From Bacteroidota bacterium (lineage in GTDB: Bacteria > Bacteroidota > Bacteroidia > Bacteroidales > JAAUTT01), in assembly GCA_023429135.1 (NCBI GenBank), contig JAEYWD010000124.1, positions 124,001 through 188,000 on the forward strand: a stretch of 64,000 nucleotides of DNA, read 5' to 3'. Under the pieces are notes generated by a model that saw nothing but the letters and a program-made list of their open reading frames with translations, ran no database searches and was not told the origin of the DNA. Below are positions 27,573-36,590 of the stretch, piece by piece. Numbering within the stretch: the stretch's first letter is position 1; each line of letters opens with the position of its first letter. The position numbers and the translations under genes are program-made.

Positions 27573-28844
27573 ATGAGAAACATTATTTTAATTGCATTGC
27601 TTACAATAGGCTCATCGGTTTCGGCTCAGAAGCTGATGGACATATATAAAAAGGGCTCGGTACGGTTAATTCCCGATAATACTTATGCCAATGGAAACGA
27701 CTGGAATAAGGTTTTTGCAACTTATTGGGATACCCTCTATGGTAAACCAATGGGTAACAGAAAATCCCTTCTTATTTTGCCCGATGGATCGGTGGTTGTA
27801 AACCACGCTTATAAAAATTATTTTACAAGATTTTCTCCATCCGGAAAATTCGAAAAGGAATTCGGATTCAAAAACAGCAAGGGTGTTCAAATTAAAAAGG
27901 TGAACAACATTAGCGGGATTATCAACAATACGTTCTATACAGGGCTTGACAATATGGGTAATATGGTTTGCGCTGACTTTAACGGCAACTATGTCAAAAC
28001 TCTCAAATTGAATTATATGACCTCCCAGATAATTACTTTGCCAAATAACAAAATTGCAGTTGTTGGCTGGGTAATCTGGGCAACCAAATTCCGCGATTTT
28101 GTTGCCATAGTTGACTATAATACAAACGAGGAAAAGGTAATTTGGGAATACTTTACCGAGCGATGCGATGAGAACAAACAATGCAAATTGTTTAACTACA
28201 GCTATTTCTTTAAAGAGAGAGGCGGTTTTTCAATTAGTACCATGCCTTTTTCCCGAACAACAGGGATAAGTGCCCGTCCTCAGATTGCCGCCATTGGCGA
28301 TAAATTACTGATAGCTCTTCCATCGGAGGGTAGAATTATGGTTTATAATCTGGAAGGGAAACAACTATCTACAAGTAATATTAGTTGGGCAACGAATTAT
28401 GTATCAGTTGAAGAGCAAAAAGAAATTCAGCAGAGATACATCGATAAATTCAAGCAAAACAGCCGTTTTTTTTGGGCGAATAACATTTCGGAAGATGAAA
28501 TTGATTTAGCACATCAGACTATTTTGGGTCAAATGCAAGCCGATATGACCAAAATAAAAGATCCCATCCCAATTCCAACTTTTTCAACAATTCTAAAGGA
28601 CTCCGACGGGAATTTGTTGTTCTTCGAATTTCCCAAAGAGGAAAACAACAATAAATTTAACGTTTGGATATACGAAAACGGCGGTAAGTTTGTATGTCAG
28701 AGCAGCTTTGTTTGCGACGATTATAATCTTGAAATCAACCCCTCGAAAATGGTTTTCCACAAAGGATATATTTATGGCCTGCAGCATGCAAAAAATGCAA
28801 CTGGCGTACCCTTAAGACTTGTAAGGTTTAAAATCGGTAATTGA
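27573..28844 (+). CDS. Secreted propeller-like protein of the sigma operon
   Basis: The 423-residue protein has a signal peptide (MRNIILIALLTIGSSVSAQ) and repeated blade-like stretches (LLILPDGSVVVNH, GLDNMGNMVCADFNGNYVKTL, NNKIAVVGW, KDSDGNLLFFEF), which suggest a six-bladed beta-propeller (6-bladed family common in Bacteroidota). No catalytic residues can be named. It lies 41 bp behind the anti-sigma gene and is likely co-transcribed, so it may be a target or a sensor partner of the ECF pair. The function is unknown. Confidence 0.7.
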   Translation: MRNIILIALLTIGSSVSAQKLMDIYKKGSVRLIPDNTYANGNDWNKVFATYWDTLYGKPMGNRKSLLILPDGSVVVNHAYKNYFTRFSPSGKFEKEFGFKNSKGVQIKKVNNISGIINNTFYTGLDNMGNMVCADFNGNYVKTLKLNYMTSQIITLPNNKIAVVGWVIWATKFRDFVAIVDYNTNEEKVIWEYFTERCDENKQCKLFNYSYFFKERGGFSISTMPFSRTTGISARPQIAAIGDKLLIALPSEGRIMVYNLEGKQLSTSNISWATNYVSVEEQKEIQQRYIDKFKQNSRFFWANNISEDEIDLAHQTILGQMQADMTKIKDPIPIPTFSTILKDSDGNLLFFEFPKEENNNKFNVWIYENGGKFVCQSSFVCDDYNLEINPSKMVFHKGYIYGLQHAKNATGVPLRLVRFKIGN

Positions 28845-28924
28845 AAAGAATTATGTAATCTGTATTACTACCATCAAAACTTTTACTGACGACTGTCAAA
28901 TTAATAATTCAACTTTCGTACCCT

Positions 28925-28964
28925 CCTCACCCTTCTCTTTTTAGGAGAAGGGCAGGGGATGAGG
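28925..28964. terminator. Hairpin between convergent genes
   Basis: CCCTTCTC (28930-28937) pairs with GAGAAGGG (28945-28952), with outer arms CCTCA/TGAGG at 28925-28929 and 28960-28964. It sits between the ends of the propeller gene and the S9 peptidase. This sequence type also recurs as a spacer repeat in Bacteroidota. It has no long T run, so the terminator role is tentative. Confidence 0.5.
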
Positions 28965-28969
28965 TTAAA

Positions 28970-30916
28970 TTAATTCAGCAAATTCTGTTTTATAAATTCA
29001 ATAGTGGAGTAAAATAAAAAGTCCTGGTTGTTTTTCTTTCCAAAGCCATGGCCTTCGTCATTGGCCATCAGATACCATACTTTTCCGCCATTATTTCGTA
29101 TTTTTTCAACCATTTGCTGGGCTTCGGTATAGGGAACACGCGGGTCGTTCTTTCCCTGAACGATAAATATGGGTTTGGTAATTTTCTCCACATTGTTCAG
29201 TGGCGCAATTTTCTCGAAAAAGGCTGCCATGGCCGGATCACGTTCATCGCCATATTCCACACGGCGTAAATCGCGGCGGTAGCTTTCGGTATTTTTCAAA
29301 AATGTGTTAAAGTTCGAAATTCCTACAACATCGAGCGAGCATCTTATTTTATCGTTATAGTGGAAGGCGCAGGCCAGGGTCATATAACCTCCGTAACTTC
29401 CACCGGTTATCATAATGCGGCTGGCATCGAGGTTGGGCTGTTGTGCAATCCAGTCTATCAGGGCGCCAACGTCTTTTACCGATTCTTCGCGTTTAAAGCC
29501 ATTATCCATATCGGTAAATGTTTTTCCAAACCCTGTAGAACCGCGAACATTCGGGAATACAATGCAAATACCCAACTCCTGCAGGTAATAATTGTTCCTA
29601 CCTATAAAACCGGGTCGGGATTGACCTTCCGGGCCACCGTGAATATTTATGATAACAGGTCGTTTACCAGTAAATTTTTTGTCGGGAGGATACATAAATC
29701 CGCTTATCTCAAGTCCGTCGAAACTTTTCCATTTAATAAGCTGTGGAGCTTGGATACGTGAGGCATCTATTCCGCCAAGTTCGCTTTCGGTCCATCTGGT
29801 TAGCTGATTGTTGGAGGTGTTCCACTCATAAATATCGCTGCTGGAATTGGATGAGGCGTAAGAAAATCCAAGTGAAATATTGTTTTTATGCCATTCAAGG
29901 CCGCCAATTAAGCCAGTAGGAATTGAACTTACCGGGGTGTACTTACCGGTCTTGGTATTCATAATGTACAGTTTGGAAATTCCCATTTCATTGGCTACAA
30001 ATGCGATCTTCTGTTCATCTTCCGAAACATCCAGGGAGGTAATATCCCAGTTAATATCGGGTGTGAGTATGTTTAATTTTTTAGTTTGAAAGTTATAAAA
30101 GGCAAGTTTGTTAAATTCACTTCCACTGGTTGTTAACAGATACATGCCGCGATTATCTTTGGTGAGTAACACTGCGTTATAAACGGTCCGTTCGTCGACT
30201 GTCGGCAGTACTCTGCTCTTTTCTCCTGTTTTTGTATTGAAAGTCCAGATCCGTGATTCGTTTACTGAAATGTGCTCATTGAGCAGTATAATGCTTTCAT
30301 CATCGCTACCATCGGCAATACCCCAACCACCGCCTGTTAGTTCTACTACCAGTTTGTCGGTGGCCTTATCAAGAGGGTTTATTACGTAAACATCGCGATC
30401 GGCTCCATTCCGGCGGGTCGATGAATATAATATCTTTTCGCCCTTTTTATTCCATACAATGCCTCCATTTTGCGATTTCCCGCCATCAGTAAGCAAAGTA
30501 AGACTTCCGTTTTCGAAACTAAAGCGGTAAATCTGACCAAATTCGTTTCCTCCGATATCTTTTCCTAATAAAAGATATTTGCCAGCATTGGGTTCAAAAG
30601 TTGCCGACCCGATAGGCTCAATTTCGTAGGTCAATTGTTTGCGGGCACCTCCTGCCATCTTTACATAATGCAGTTGTGGCGTATTGGCGAAACGGGTAGA
30701 TATAACCATTTCTTTTTTTACCGGATGCCATTCGGCCAGGCCTGCAGCGCGAGCCTCCGTATATGGTTTTACTTCCTGGACAATGGTGGCTGGAATAGAA
30801 GGCAAACCTTCGGCGACAAGATTATCGGCCACAGGTAAAACTTGCGGTTGATTCTGTGCCACCGCAGAGCATAGTGATACAGTAATAACCGCCAGCGTTG
30901 TAGATAGATGTTTCAT
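28970..30916 (-). CDS. S9-family prolyl oligopeptidase-like peptidase
   Basis: I use ATG 30914-30916 (MKHLSTTLAVITVSLCSAVAQ), which opens a signal peptide; the frame is open further to 31033 but that adds 39 residues of no sense. The 648-residue product has an N-terminal beta-propeller (WD40-like/TolB-like repeats, FEPNAGKYLLLG, SEDEQKIAFVANEMG) and a C-terminal alpha/beta hydrolase with Ser in ITGGSYGGYMTLA, Asp in GKNDPRVPYTEA and His in NDEGHGF. It should cleave short peptides after proline or similar residues in the periplasm. It stands alone in its direction. Confidence 0.93.
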   Translation of the reverse strand: MKHLSTTLAVITVSLCSAVAQNQPQVLPVADNLVAEGLPSIPATIVQEVKPYTEARAAGLAEWHPVKKEMVISTRFANTPQLHYVKMAGGARKQLTYEIEPIGSATFEPNAGKYLLLGKDIGGNEFGQIYRFSFENGSLTLLTDGGKSQNGGIVWNKKGEKILYSSTRRNGADRDVYVINPLDKATDKLVVELTGGGWGIADGSDDESIILLNEHISVNESRIWTFNTKTGEKSRVLPTVDERTVYNAVLLTKDNRGMYLLTTSGSEFNKLAFYNFQTKKLNILTPDINWDITSLDVSEDEQKIAFVANEMGISKLYIMNTKTGKYTPVSSIPTGLIGGLEWHKNNISLGFSYASSNSSSDIYEWNTSNNQLTRWTESELGGIDASRIQAPQLIKWKSFDGLEISGFMYPPDKKFTGKRPVIINIHGGPEGQSRPGFIGRNNYYLQELGICIVFPNVRGSTGFGKTFTDMDNGFKREESVKDVGALIDWIAQQPNLDASRIMITGGSYGGYMTLACAFHYNDKIRCSLDVVGISNFNTFLKNTESYRRDLRRVEYGDERDPAMAAFFEKIAPLNNVEKITKPIFIVQGKNDPRVPYTEAQQMVEKIRNNGGKVWYLMANDEGHGFGKKNNQDFLFYSTIEFIKQNLLN

Positions 30917-31100
30917 GTTTAGTATTTTAAGTTTATGTTTTGAAACCTTAAGTTTCATAGATCTTGTTTCAGATGAAAACAGTCCATTCAAATCAATTGT
31001 TTGAAATGTATTAAATAATATAATAGAACGCAATATCTGTTTTCCGGCTGGACTAAACCTTTGTTTTAAGGATTAGTTTTAAATTGCAAAAAAATAAAGT

Positions 31101-32099
31101 TTGCGACATCTTCTTCACTTGTATGTTATTCTGATTTTTCTCTCCGGAGGACTTTCCTTTTGGTTTCTTGTTTATTATGAAGGGCGGGAAGTTCCCGGGT
31201 TTTCAGTTATGGAAAATTCAGGTTCAGTATCTAAGCCTTTCATTGAGAAAAAAGATACTGCCACCATTATAATACCATTGAAGCGGATAGGGAAACTTTA
31301 TTTGATTGAAGCCAATATTGATGGGGTAGCAGGAAATCTCGTTTTCGATACCGGCGCTTCAGGTCTGGTGTTAAATGAGACCTATTTTCGTCATTATGTC
31401 AGCTTTGGCGAGCACAACTCAAGGGGTATTACAGGTAATGTTGCAAACAACGAACGTATTACGGCTGATAACATGACCGTTGGTCCTCTCAAATTCCGGA
31501 AAGCAATGGCAAATATGGCAAATCTGGGGCATATCGAGAACCGCCGTGGAATAAAAGTTCTGGGATTATTCGGTTTTGAACTGATTCGACAGTATGAGAT
31601 CCAGATTGATTACTCCCATAACCAGCTTCGTTTATATCCCATCGATAAAAAAGGAGAACCATTGAACCCTGCAATTGAGTTTAAAGCCGATTACATTCAG
31701 AAAATAGAGGAAAATCGCAATATCATGTTTATCAAGGGCTCTGTTGGTGGGAAACTTCTACGATTTTGTTTTGATACGGGCGCTGAAACCAATGTACTTT
31801 CTACGGATTTACCCAAATCGGTTTTACAGACTGTTTCCATTACCCGCACCTCAAAACTCAGAGGAGCAGGATCATCATACACCGATGTAATTTATGGGCG
31901 CATGAACGATTTTGCTTATGGCGACACTGCATTTACCGGTATGGAAACGGTGATAACATATCTCGACCACCTGAACGAATCGTACGGAACGATGATTGAC
32001 GGAATGGTTGGCTTCGATTTTATATCCAAAGGTACTTTTTGTATTAATTTTGTAAAACGACAAATGGGAATTGCTTACTTAAAAACTGAAGATCAATGA
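31101..32099 (+). CDS. Two-DTG retropepsin-like aspartyl protease
   Basis: The only start after the in-frame TAA at 31095-31097 and before the hydrophobic segment is TTG at 31101. The 332-residue protein has one N-terminal membrane helix or signal anchor (about 7-26), then two copies of a pepsin/retropepsin half, each with an active-site triplet: Asp83-Thr-Gly (NLVFDTGASGLVL) and Asp225-Thr-Gly (FCFDTGAETNVL). A single chain with two DTG sites could form the active site alone. It should act in the periplasm. It overlaps the next gene by 4 bp (ATGA), so its partner is the four-CBM48 protein. Confidence 0.85.
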   Translation: MRHLLHLYVILIFLSGGLSFWFLVYYEGREVPGFSVMENSGSVSKPFIEKKDTATIIIPLKRIGKLYLIEANIDGVAGNLVFDTGASGLVLNETYFRHYVSFGEHNSRGITGNVANNERITADNMTVGPLKFRKAMANMANLGHIENRRGIKVLGLFGFELIRQYEIQIDYSHNQLRLYPIDKKGEPLNPAIEFKADYIQKIEENRNIMFIKGSVGGKLLRFCFDTGAETNVLSTDLPKSVLQTVSITRTSKLRGAGSSYTDVIYGRMNDFAYGDTAFTGMETVITYLDHLNESYGTMIDGMVGFDFISKGTFCINFVKRQMGIAYLKTEDQ

Positions 32100-33535
32100 A
32101 ACAGGTAAGATTCATATTGTTTCTTGTTCTTACATTCTTTTCGGCGCAGTTGTGTGCACAGATTGACCCTTCGTCCATTGCACGTGTGGAAGAAGGAAAG
32201 GTGATCTATCTGCTTGACCTGGACTGGTCCGACGTTCAAAAGAAACAAGTAATTCTGCTGTTCGATCTCGACTCCACCCTTTGGCAGAAGCTGAGCTCCG
32301 GTGCTCCTGAAATAATGCTCGACAGCGCTATGTGGCACGTCCGTAAACTGACCCGGACTAAAGTAGAGCTTTCCAAACCATTGGAACGGAAACCCGCAGC
32401 ACATCTCAATAAATTCGACATATTACTTGGCGCGGATAATCTAAAGACGCCTCCGGGATATGTGGATCAGGAAAAGGTAATTTACGGATTTAATAGCTTT
32501 AGTCGGAACAATGTTTACAGGTACAACAAAGGGATTGTGCAGTTTTTCCTTCCGGGAAACACGAGGGCTAAAAAAGTTTTTATTGCCGGTTCGTTTAACG
32601 AATGGGCACCTCAAAAAACTGCCATGCAGAAGGTAGATTCAGGATGGATTGTCAAAATAGCCTTAAAACCAGGAAAGTACTACTATAAATATATATTGGA
32701 CGGACATTGGATTACCGATCCTAACAACCGGTTTGAGGAAAACGACGGCATGGGAAATATAAACTCGGTGCTTTATCTTCCCAACTTTCAGTTTAAACTG
32801 GAAAATTATAAGGATGCTAAAAAGGTCGTGGTGGCTGGCACTTTCAACAACTGGAACCGTGCCGAACTGCGAATGCGCCGCACTGCTGATGGGTGGACGC
32901 TGCCGTTATATCTCAAGGATGGGACTTATTCATATAAATTTCTGGTGGACGACCAATGGATTACCGATCCTGGCAATGAAACCACCAGGAAGGACCTTCA
33001 GGGAAATCAGAACTCGGTGATTGCAAAAGGCGATGAACATATTTTTCATTTGAAAGGATTTGAACAGGCTCGTCAGGTAATACTTGCCGGTAATTTTAAT
33101 AACTGGAAGACAAACGATTTGCCCATGAATAGAGTTGCCGGGGGATGGGAACTTCCATACCGTTTCGCACCGGGGAATTACGAATATAAATTTATTGTGG
33201 ATGGTCGCTGGATGCCCGATCCGGCAAACCCTTATACAATAGGCGAAAGCGACCTTACTAATTCGGTATTGGCCTATAAAGCCAATTATACTTTTAAACT
33301 GAGTGGCTTTTCAAATGCCCGCCGGGTAATTGTTACAGGAAGTTTCCTGGATTGGAATCCCGAAGGTTACAAAATGATAAAAAAGGACGGTGTTTGGACT
33401 TTCCCTGTTTATCTCAACAAGGGCAAGCATCTCTATAAATTTATTGTGGATGGCAAATGGATCCTTGATCCCGGCAACAAACTCTGGGAACAAAATGAGT
33501 TTGGAACCGGCAATTCGGTGCTTTGGGTTGAATAG
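32096..33535 (+). CDS. Secreted protein with four tandem CBM48-like domains
   Basis: The 479-residue protein has a signal peptide (MKQVRFILFLVLTFFSAQLCAQ), an N-terminal part of about 140 residues with no family I know, and four repeats of about 85 residues from residue 150 on. Each repeat has the glycogen-binding (AMPK/CBM48, E-set) pattern: KKVFIAGSFNEW, W-xxx-LxxGxYxYKFxVDGxW, DPxN and a closing NSVL. No catalytic domain is fused. It may bind alpha-glucans at the cell surface or serve as a structural or scaffolding E-set protein. The gene is translationally coupled to the aspartyl protease before it. Confidence 0.88.
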   Translation: MKQVRFILFLVLTFFSAQLCAQIDPSSIARVEEGKVIYLLDLDWSDVQKKQVILLFDLDSTLWQKLSSGAPEIMLDSAMWHVRKLTRTKVELSKPLERKPAAHLNKFDILLGADNLKTPPGYVDQEKVIYGFNSFSRNNVYRYNKGIVQFFLPGNTRAKKVFIAGSFNEWAPQKTAMQKVDSGWIVKIALKPGKYYYKYILDGHWITDPNNRFEENDGMGNINSVLYLPNFQFKLENYKDAKKVVVAGTFNNWNRAELRMRRTADGWTLPLYLKDGTYSYKFLVDDQWITDPGNETTRKDLQGNQNSVIAKGDEHIFHLKGFEQARQVILAGNFNNWKTNDLPMNRVAGGWELPYRFAPGNYEYKFIVDGRWMPDPANPYTIGESDLTNSVLAYKANYTFKLSGFSNARRVIVTGSFLDWNPEGYKMIKKDGVWTFPVYLNKGKHLYKFIVDGKWILDPGNKLWEQNEFGTGNSVLWVE

Positions 33536-33554
33536 AAAAGTTTCAGGAAATTAC

Positions 33555-33562
33555 TAAATTTG
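33555..33562 (+). promoter_or_regulatory. -7 box before hicB
   Basis: TAAATTTG matches the Bacteroidota -7 consensus TAnnTTTG and lies 20 bp before the hicB ATG. A -33 TTTG at standard spacing is missing (nearest TTG at 33528-33530). This gives hicBA a likely promoter of its own. Confidence 0.4.
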
Positions 33563-33582
33563 AAACTTATTAGAAGGAAATT

Positions 33583-33816
33583 ATGAAGCAATTAACATAC
33601 AGAGTTTTGCTAAACAGAGAACCGGAAGGAGGTTACACTGCAAATGTTCCCACCCTGCCAGGATGTATAACTTATGGAGAAACTATTGATGAGGCTATTT
33701 CGATGGCCCGTGAAGCAATTGAGTTATATGTTGAAAGTTTGATAGCTCATGGGGAGCCTGTACCCGATGAAACCAACACCTTAGAATATTCAATTACTCT
33801 TAATGCATCCGCATGA
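33583..33816 (+). CDS. hicB: HicB-family antitoxin (short form)
   Basis: The 77-residue protein is the partial RNase H-like HicB fold: YRVLLNREPEGGYTANVPTLPGCITYGETIDEA is the family hallmark (seen as GGYTANVPTLPGC and ETIDEAISMAREAI). It ends after the fold with no C-terminal ribbon-helix-helix or helix-turn-helix domain, so it may not bind DNA by itself. HicB neutralises the HicA toxin by direct binding. It precedes hicA with a 4-bp overlap; in many systems hicA comes first. Confidence 0.9.
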   Translation: MKQLTYRVLLNREPEGGYTANVPTLPGCITYGETIDEAISMAREAIELYVESLIAHGEPVPDETNTLEYSITLNASA

Positions 33817-34025
33817 GTAATATTCCTTCACTTACTCCTAAAGATATTGTTAGAATCTTAAAACAGAAGGGATTTATACTGGATCGAACTAAAGGCAGTC
33901 ATCAGATCTGGTTACATCCTGTTACACGAAAAAGGGTAATTGTACCTATGCATAATATAGATATACCCAAAAGAACTTTGTATGCTATTTTAAAACAGGC
34001 AGGGTTAGATAAGAATGAGATATAA
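33813..34025 (+). CDS. hicA: HicA-family mRNA interferase toxin
   Basis: The 70-residue protein has the double-stranded RNA-binding-like HicA fold with catalytic His30 in TKGSHQIWLHP and the later VPMHNIDIPKRTLYAILKQAGL motif. HicA cuts mRNA and halts growth unless bound by HicB. The ATG overlaps the hicB stop by 4 bp. All key residues are present, so the toxin looks intact. Confidence 0.93.
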   Translation: MSNIPSLTPKDIVRILKQKGFILDRTKGSHQIWLHPVTRKRVIVPMHNIDIPKRTLYAILKQAGLDKNEI

Positions 34026-34053
34026 CCTTGGGAATATCCATTTTCCCAAGGTT
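34024..34053. terminator. Hairpin after hicA
   Basis: AACCTTGGGAA (34024-34034) pairs perfectly with TTCCCAAGGTT (34043-34053), loop 8 nt. It begins at the hicA stop codon and lies between convergent genes. It has no strong T run, so it may act as a weak two-way terminator or mRNA stabiliser. Confidence 0.55.
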
Positions 34054-34064
34054 GTAGGAGAGAA

Positions 34065-34634
34065 TTATCCTTTCTTAATCAGCGGTTTTCCCATTCCCAA
34101 AAGAGTTTTACCAGCCAATTCGTTCAGAACGATACCTGCCAGCATATACCATGCACCCAGGGCACAAAGAATTAAAACATAACCGGCAACCACGTTTAAC
34201 ACCGGAAAACCGAAGTGCCCTAAATCTAACAACAAAAATCCTATTATCAAAAGCGTAAAAGTGATGAACATAGCCGAATGAATCCGCATAGAGCCAATCC
34301 AGAAAATAATGGTAAGCAGAGTCCAGGCTACTAAGTAAATGCCTACATCGGTTCCCGATGAAACGTATACTTCAAAATGGTTCAACATCCAGATAATTCC
34401 AAGACCAATCCAGAATGCTCCATAGCTTGTAAATACCGCATAGCCAAAGTTGTTACCGGTTTTTTGCTCCATCAAACCTGCAATAAATTGTGCAAGGCCA
34501 CCAAAAATAAAACCCATCGCCACCACCGGGCCCATTCCACAAATACCAATGTTGTGGAATTGTAATAAAAGTGTTGTTAAGCCGAACCCGGCAAGACCGA
34601 CTACCGCCGGATTTCCTGTTTTTTCGTTACTCAT
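34065..34634 (-). CDS. satP: Acetate uptake transporter family protein (GPR1/FUN34/YaaH)
   Basis: The 189-residue protein has six predicted membrane helices and the family's N-terminal NPA motif (GNPAVVGLAGFGLTT) plus the conserved GGLAQFIAGLMEQKTGNNFG stretch (GGLAQFIAGLMEQKTGN). Members such as E. coli SatP move acetate and succinate with protons. Length is normal. The C-terminal KKG tail is cytoplasmic. The gene stands alone between hicBA and the rhlE promoter region. Confidence 0.9.
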   Translation of the reverse strand: MSNEKTGNPAVVGLAGFGLTTLLLQFHNIGICGMGPVVAMGFIFGGLAQFIAGLMEQKTGNNFGYAVFTSYGAFWIGLGIIWMLNHFEVYVSSGTDVGIYLVAWTLLTIIFWIGSMRIHSAMFITFTLLIIGFLLLDLGHFGFPVLNVVAGYVLILCALGAWYMLAGIVLNELAGKTLLGMGKPLIKKG

Positions 34635-34969
34635 TTTAATTTTCTTTTAATGTCGCGCGCAAAAATAGTTAAATCAGTGAGACTATAATTTTGAGTAACA
34701 AAATTATTTAGTCGAACTGATCCCGAGCTGAGTCGAGGGATCTCTGGGTAATCTTATCACTAGCTTAGAATGATTTTAATTAAGTTAGTAGTAAGTCGTA
34801 AGCAGTCGGATAGGAATGTTCTTAAGGATTAACCCGTAACCCGCATGACAACTCGTAACCCAAACCCCGTAACAATAATCCAATTATTATCCGTACCTTC
34901 GCGCACTTAAATAAGTGATCGACCTACCTCTTTCCCTTCTTTAAATATTTTTTTACTTAAAAATTTTAC
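34635..34969. other. Spacer with short repeats before rhlE
   Basis: The 335-bp gap between divergent satP and rhlE holds no gene. A palindromic element with GATCCC...GGGATC arms lies at 34711-34745, a type common in Bacteroidota spacers. At 34826-34872 a CGTAAC(CC) unit recurs about four times. TACCTTCG at 34894-34901 is a weak -7 box candidate for rhlE. Confidence 0.5.
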
Positions 34970-36235
34970 ATGTCATTTGAAAATTTAAAATTAATCGAGC
35001 CTATCCTCAGGGCTTTAAAGAACGAAGGATATACACAGCCAACACCAATTCAGGAACAAGCAATACCAATAGTACTAAGCAAAAAAGATCTTTTAGGTTG
35101 CGCACAGACAGGAACAGGCAAAACAGCAGCTTTTGCAATTCCAATTCTTCAGATATTGCATCAGGATAATATCGGAAAAACGTTGCATCGTACTATTAAA
35201 GCATTAATATTAACGCCTACCCGTGAGCTAGCCATTCAGATCGGCGAAAGCTTTACAGCCTATGGAAAACACACTGGAGTGAAGCACACTGTAATTTTTG
35301 GCGGCGTTTCACAAAAAGCACAAACTGATGCTTTACGCACCGGTGTTGATGTTTTGATTGCAACTCCGGGACGTTTGCTCGATCTTATGAACCAAAAATA
35401 TATTCATTTGCATCATATCTCAATGTTTGTGCTCGACGAAGCCGACCGTATGCTCGATATGGGATTTATTCACGATATCAAAAAGGTAATCGCAAAACTG
35501 CCAACCCGACGTCAGTCGTTGTTTTTCTCGGCTACCATGCCTCCCGAAATTTCGAAACTTGCCGATACCATCCTTTCCAATCCCGAAAAAGTGGCTGTAA
35601 CACCCGTATCGTCCACTGTAGATTCTATAAGACAGGAAATGTATTTTGTCGATAAGAAAGATAAAAAATCGCTTTTAATCCATTTGTTGAAGGATGCAGG
35701 CATTGTTACTGCCCTGGTTTTTACCCGCACCAAACACGGAGCCGATAAGGTGGCGAAAGATTTACTGAGAGCCGGAATTAAGGCCGAAGCTATTCACGGC
35801 AATAAGTCGCAGAATGCTCGCCAGCGGGCATTGAAGAATTTCAAATCGAAGGAAACAAGAGTACTTGTGGCTACTGATATTGCAGCACGGGGCATCGATG
35901 TTGAAGAGCTGTCGCATGTAATAAACTTCGAACTGCCGAATGTTCCTGAGACTTACGTTCACAGGATTGGTCGTACTGGCCGTGCTGGATTAAGCGGTGT
36001 TGCTATTTCATTTTGCGATGCTGAAGAAAAAGCTTTTCTGAAAGATATTCATAAGCTTATTGCGAAGTCGATCCCCGTTATAGAGGATCAGCCTTATCAT
36101 CTGGATATTCCTGAAAATGTAAGGATTGAACCAAAGCAAAAAACGCAGTCCAGACCTATGCCAAAGAGGCCCTTTCAGAGATCAGATAAAAGACCCTTTG
36201 CCAAACAGGGGTTCTCAGGCCGAAGAGCGAATTAG
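34970..36235 (+). CDS. rhlE: DEAD-box RNA helicase, RhlE type
   Basis: The 421-residue protein has all DEAD-box motifs: Q motif (GYTQPTPIQEQAIP), Walker A AQTGTGKT, PTRELAIQ, TPGRLLD, DEAD (VLDEADRMLDMGF), SAT (FFSATMP), ARGIDVEEL and HRIGRTGRAG. The basic C-terminal tail (RPMPKRPFQRSDKRPFAKQG) fits the RhlE group. It unwinds short RNA duplexes in ribosome assembly or RNA decay and is often cold-induced. No operon partner is evident. Confidence 0.94.
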   Translation: MSFENLKLIEPILRALKNEGYTQPTPIQEQAIPIVLSKKDLLGCAQTGTGKTAAFAIPILQILHQDNIGKTLHRTIKALILTPTRELAIQIGESFTAYGKHTGVKHTVIFGGVSQKAQTDALRTGVDVLIATPGRLLDLMNQKYIHLHHISMFVLDEADRMLDMGFIHDIKKVIAKLPTRRQSLFFSATMPPEISKLADTILSNPEKVAVTPVSSTVDSIRQEMYFVDKKDKKSLLIHLLKDAGIVTALVFTRTKHGADKVAKDLLRAGIKAEAIHGNKSQNARQRALKNFKSKETRVLVATDIAARGIDVEELSHVINFELPNVPETYVHRIGRTGRAGLSGVAISFCDAEEKAFLKDIHKLIAKSIPVIEDQPYHLDIPENVRIEPKQKTQSRPMPKRPFQRSDKRPFAKQGFSGRRAN

Positions 36236-36264
36236 GTTCTTGTTTTCACTGATATAAATCTATA

Positions 36265-36590
36265 CTCCAGCCCGGTTACCGATCAAATGACCCCATTGAA
36301 TTTGGTAACCATGAAGACGTGAAATGGGCTATGGTGACAAATAATTCGGGTTACGGGATTTTAGTAAAATGATACAAGTATCCTGCAGGGTTCATCCTTA
36401 CCTTACAATGATGAAGAAATGGAAAAGGTTGAATACTATATTGATCTTCCCAAAGCACCAAAACAGTTCTGTGTGTGAGTCATCTTACCTTGGGAGTTGG
36501 TTCGAATGGTTGCGTCCCCAACCTCTTCCACAATATATGGTATATGCAAAATCTACTTCATTTTCATACGAAATTCATTTTATTAAATAA
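36265..36590 (+). pseudogene. Decayed tail of a GH2 beta-galactosidase
   Basis: Fragments of the C-terminal beta-galactosidase small-chain domain can be read across at least three frames: VTDQMTP, then EFGNHEDVKWAMVTNNSGYG (36295 on), then LPYNDEEMEKVEYYIDLPKA (36402 on), then VSHLTLGVGSNGC (36475 on), then PQPLPQYMVYAKSTSFSYEI ending in TAA at 36588-36590. The order and spacing match a GH2 enzyme end, but frameshifts and the loss of everything upstream show it is dead. It lies next to the intact GH92 gene. Confidence 0.85.
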
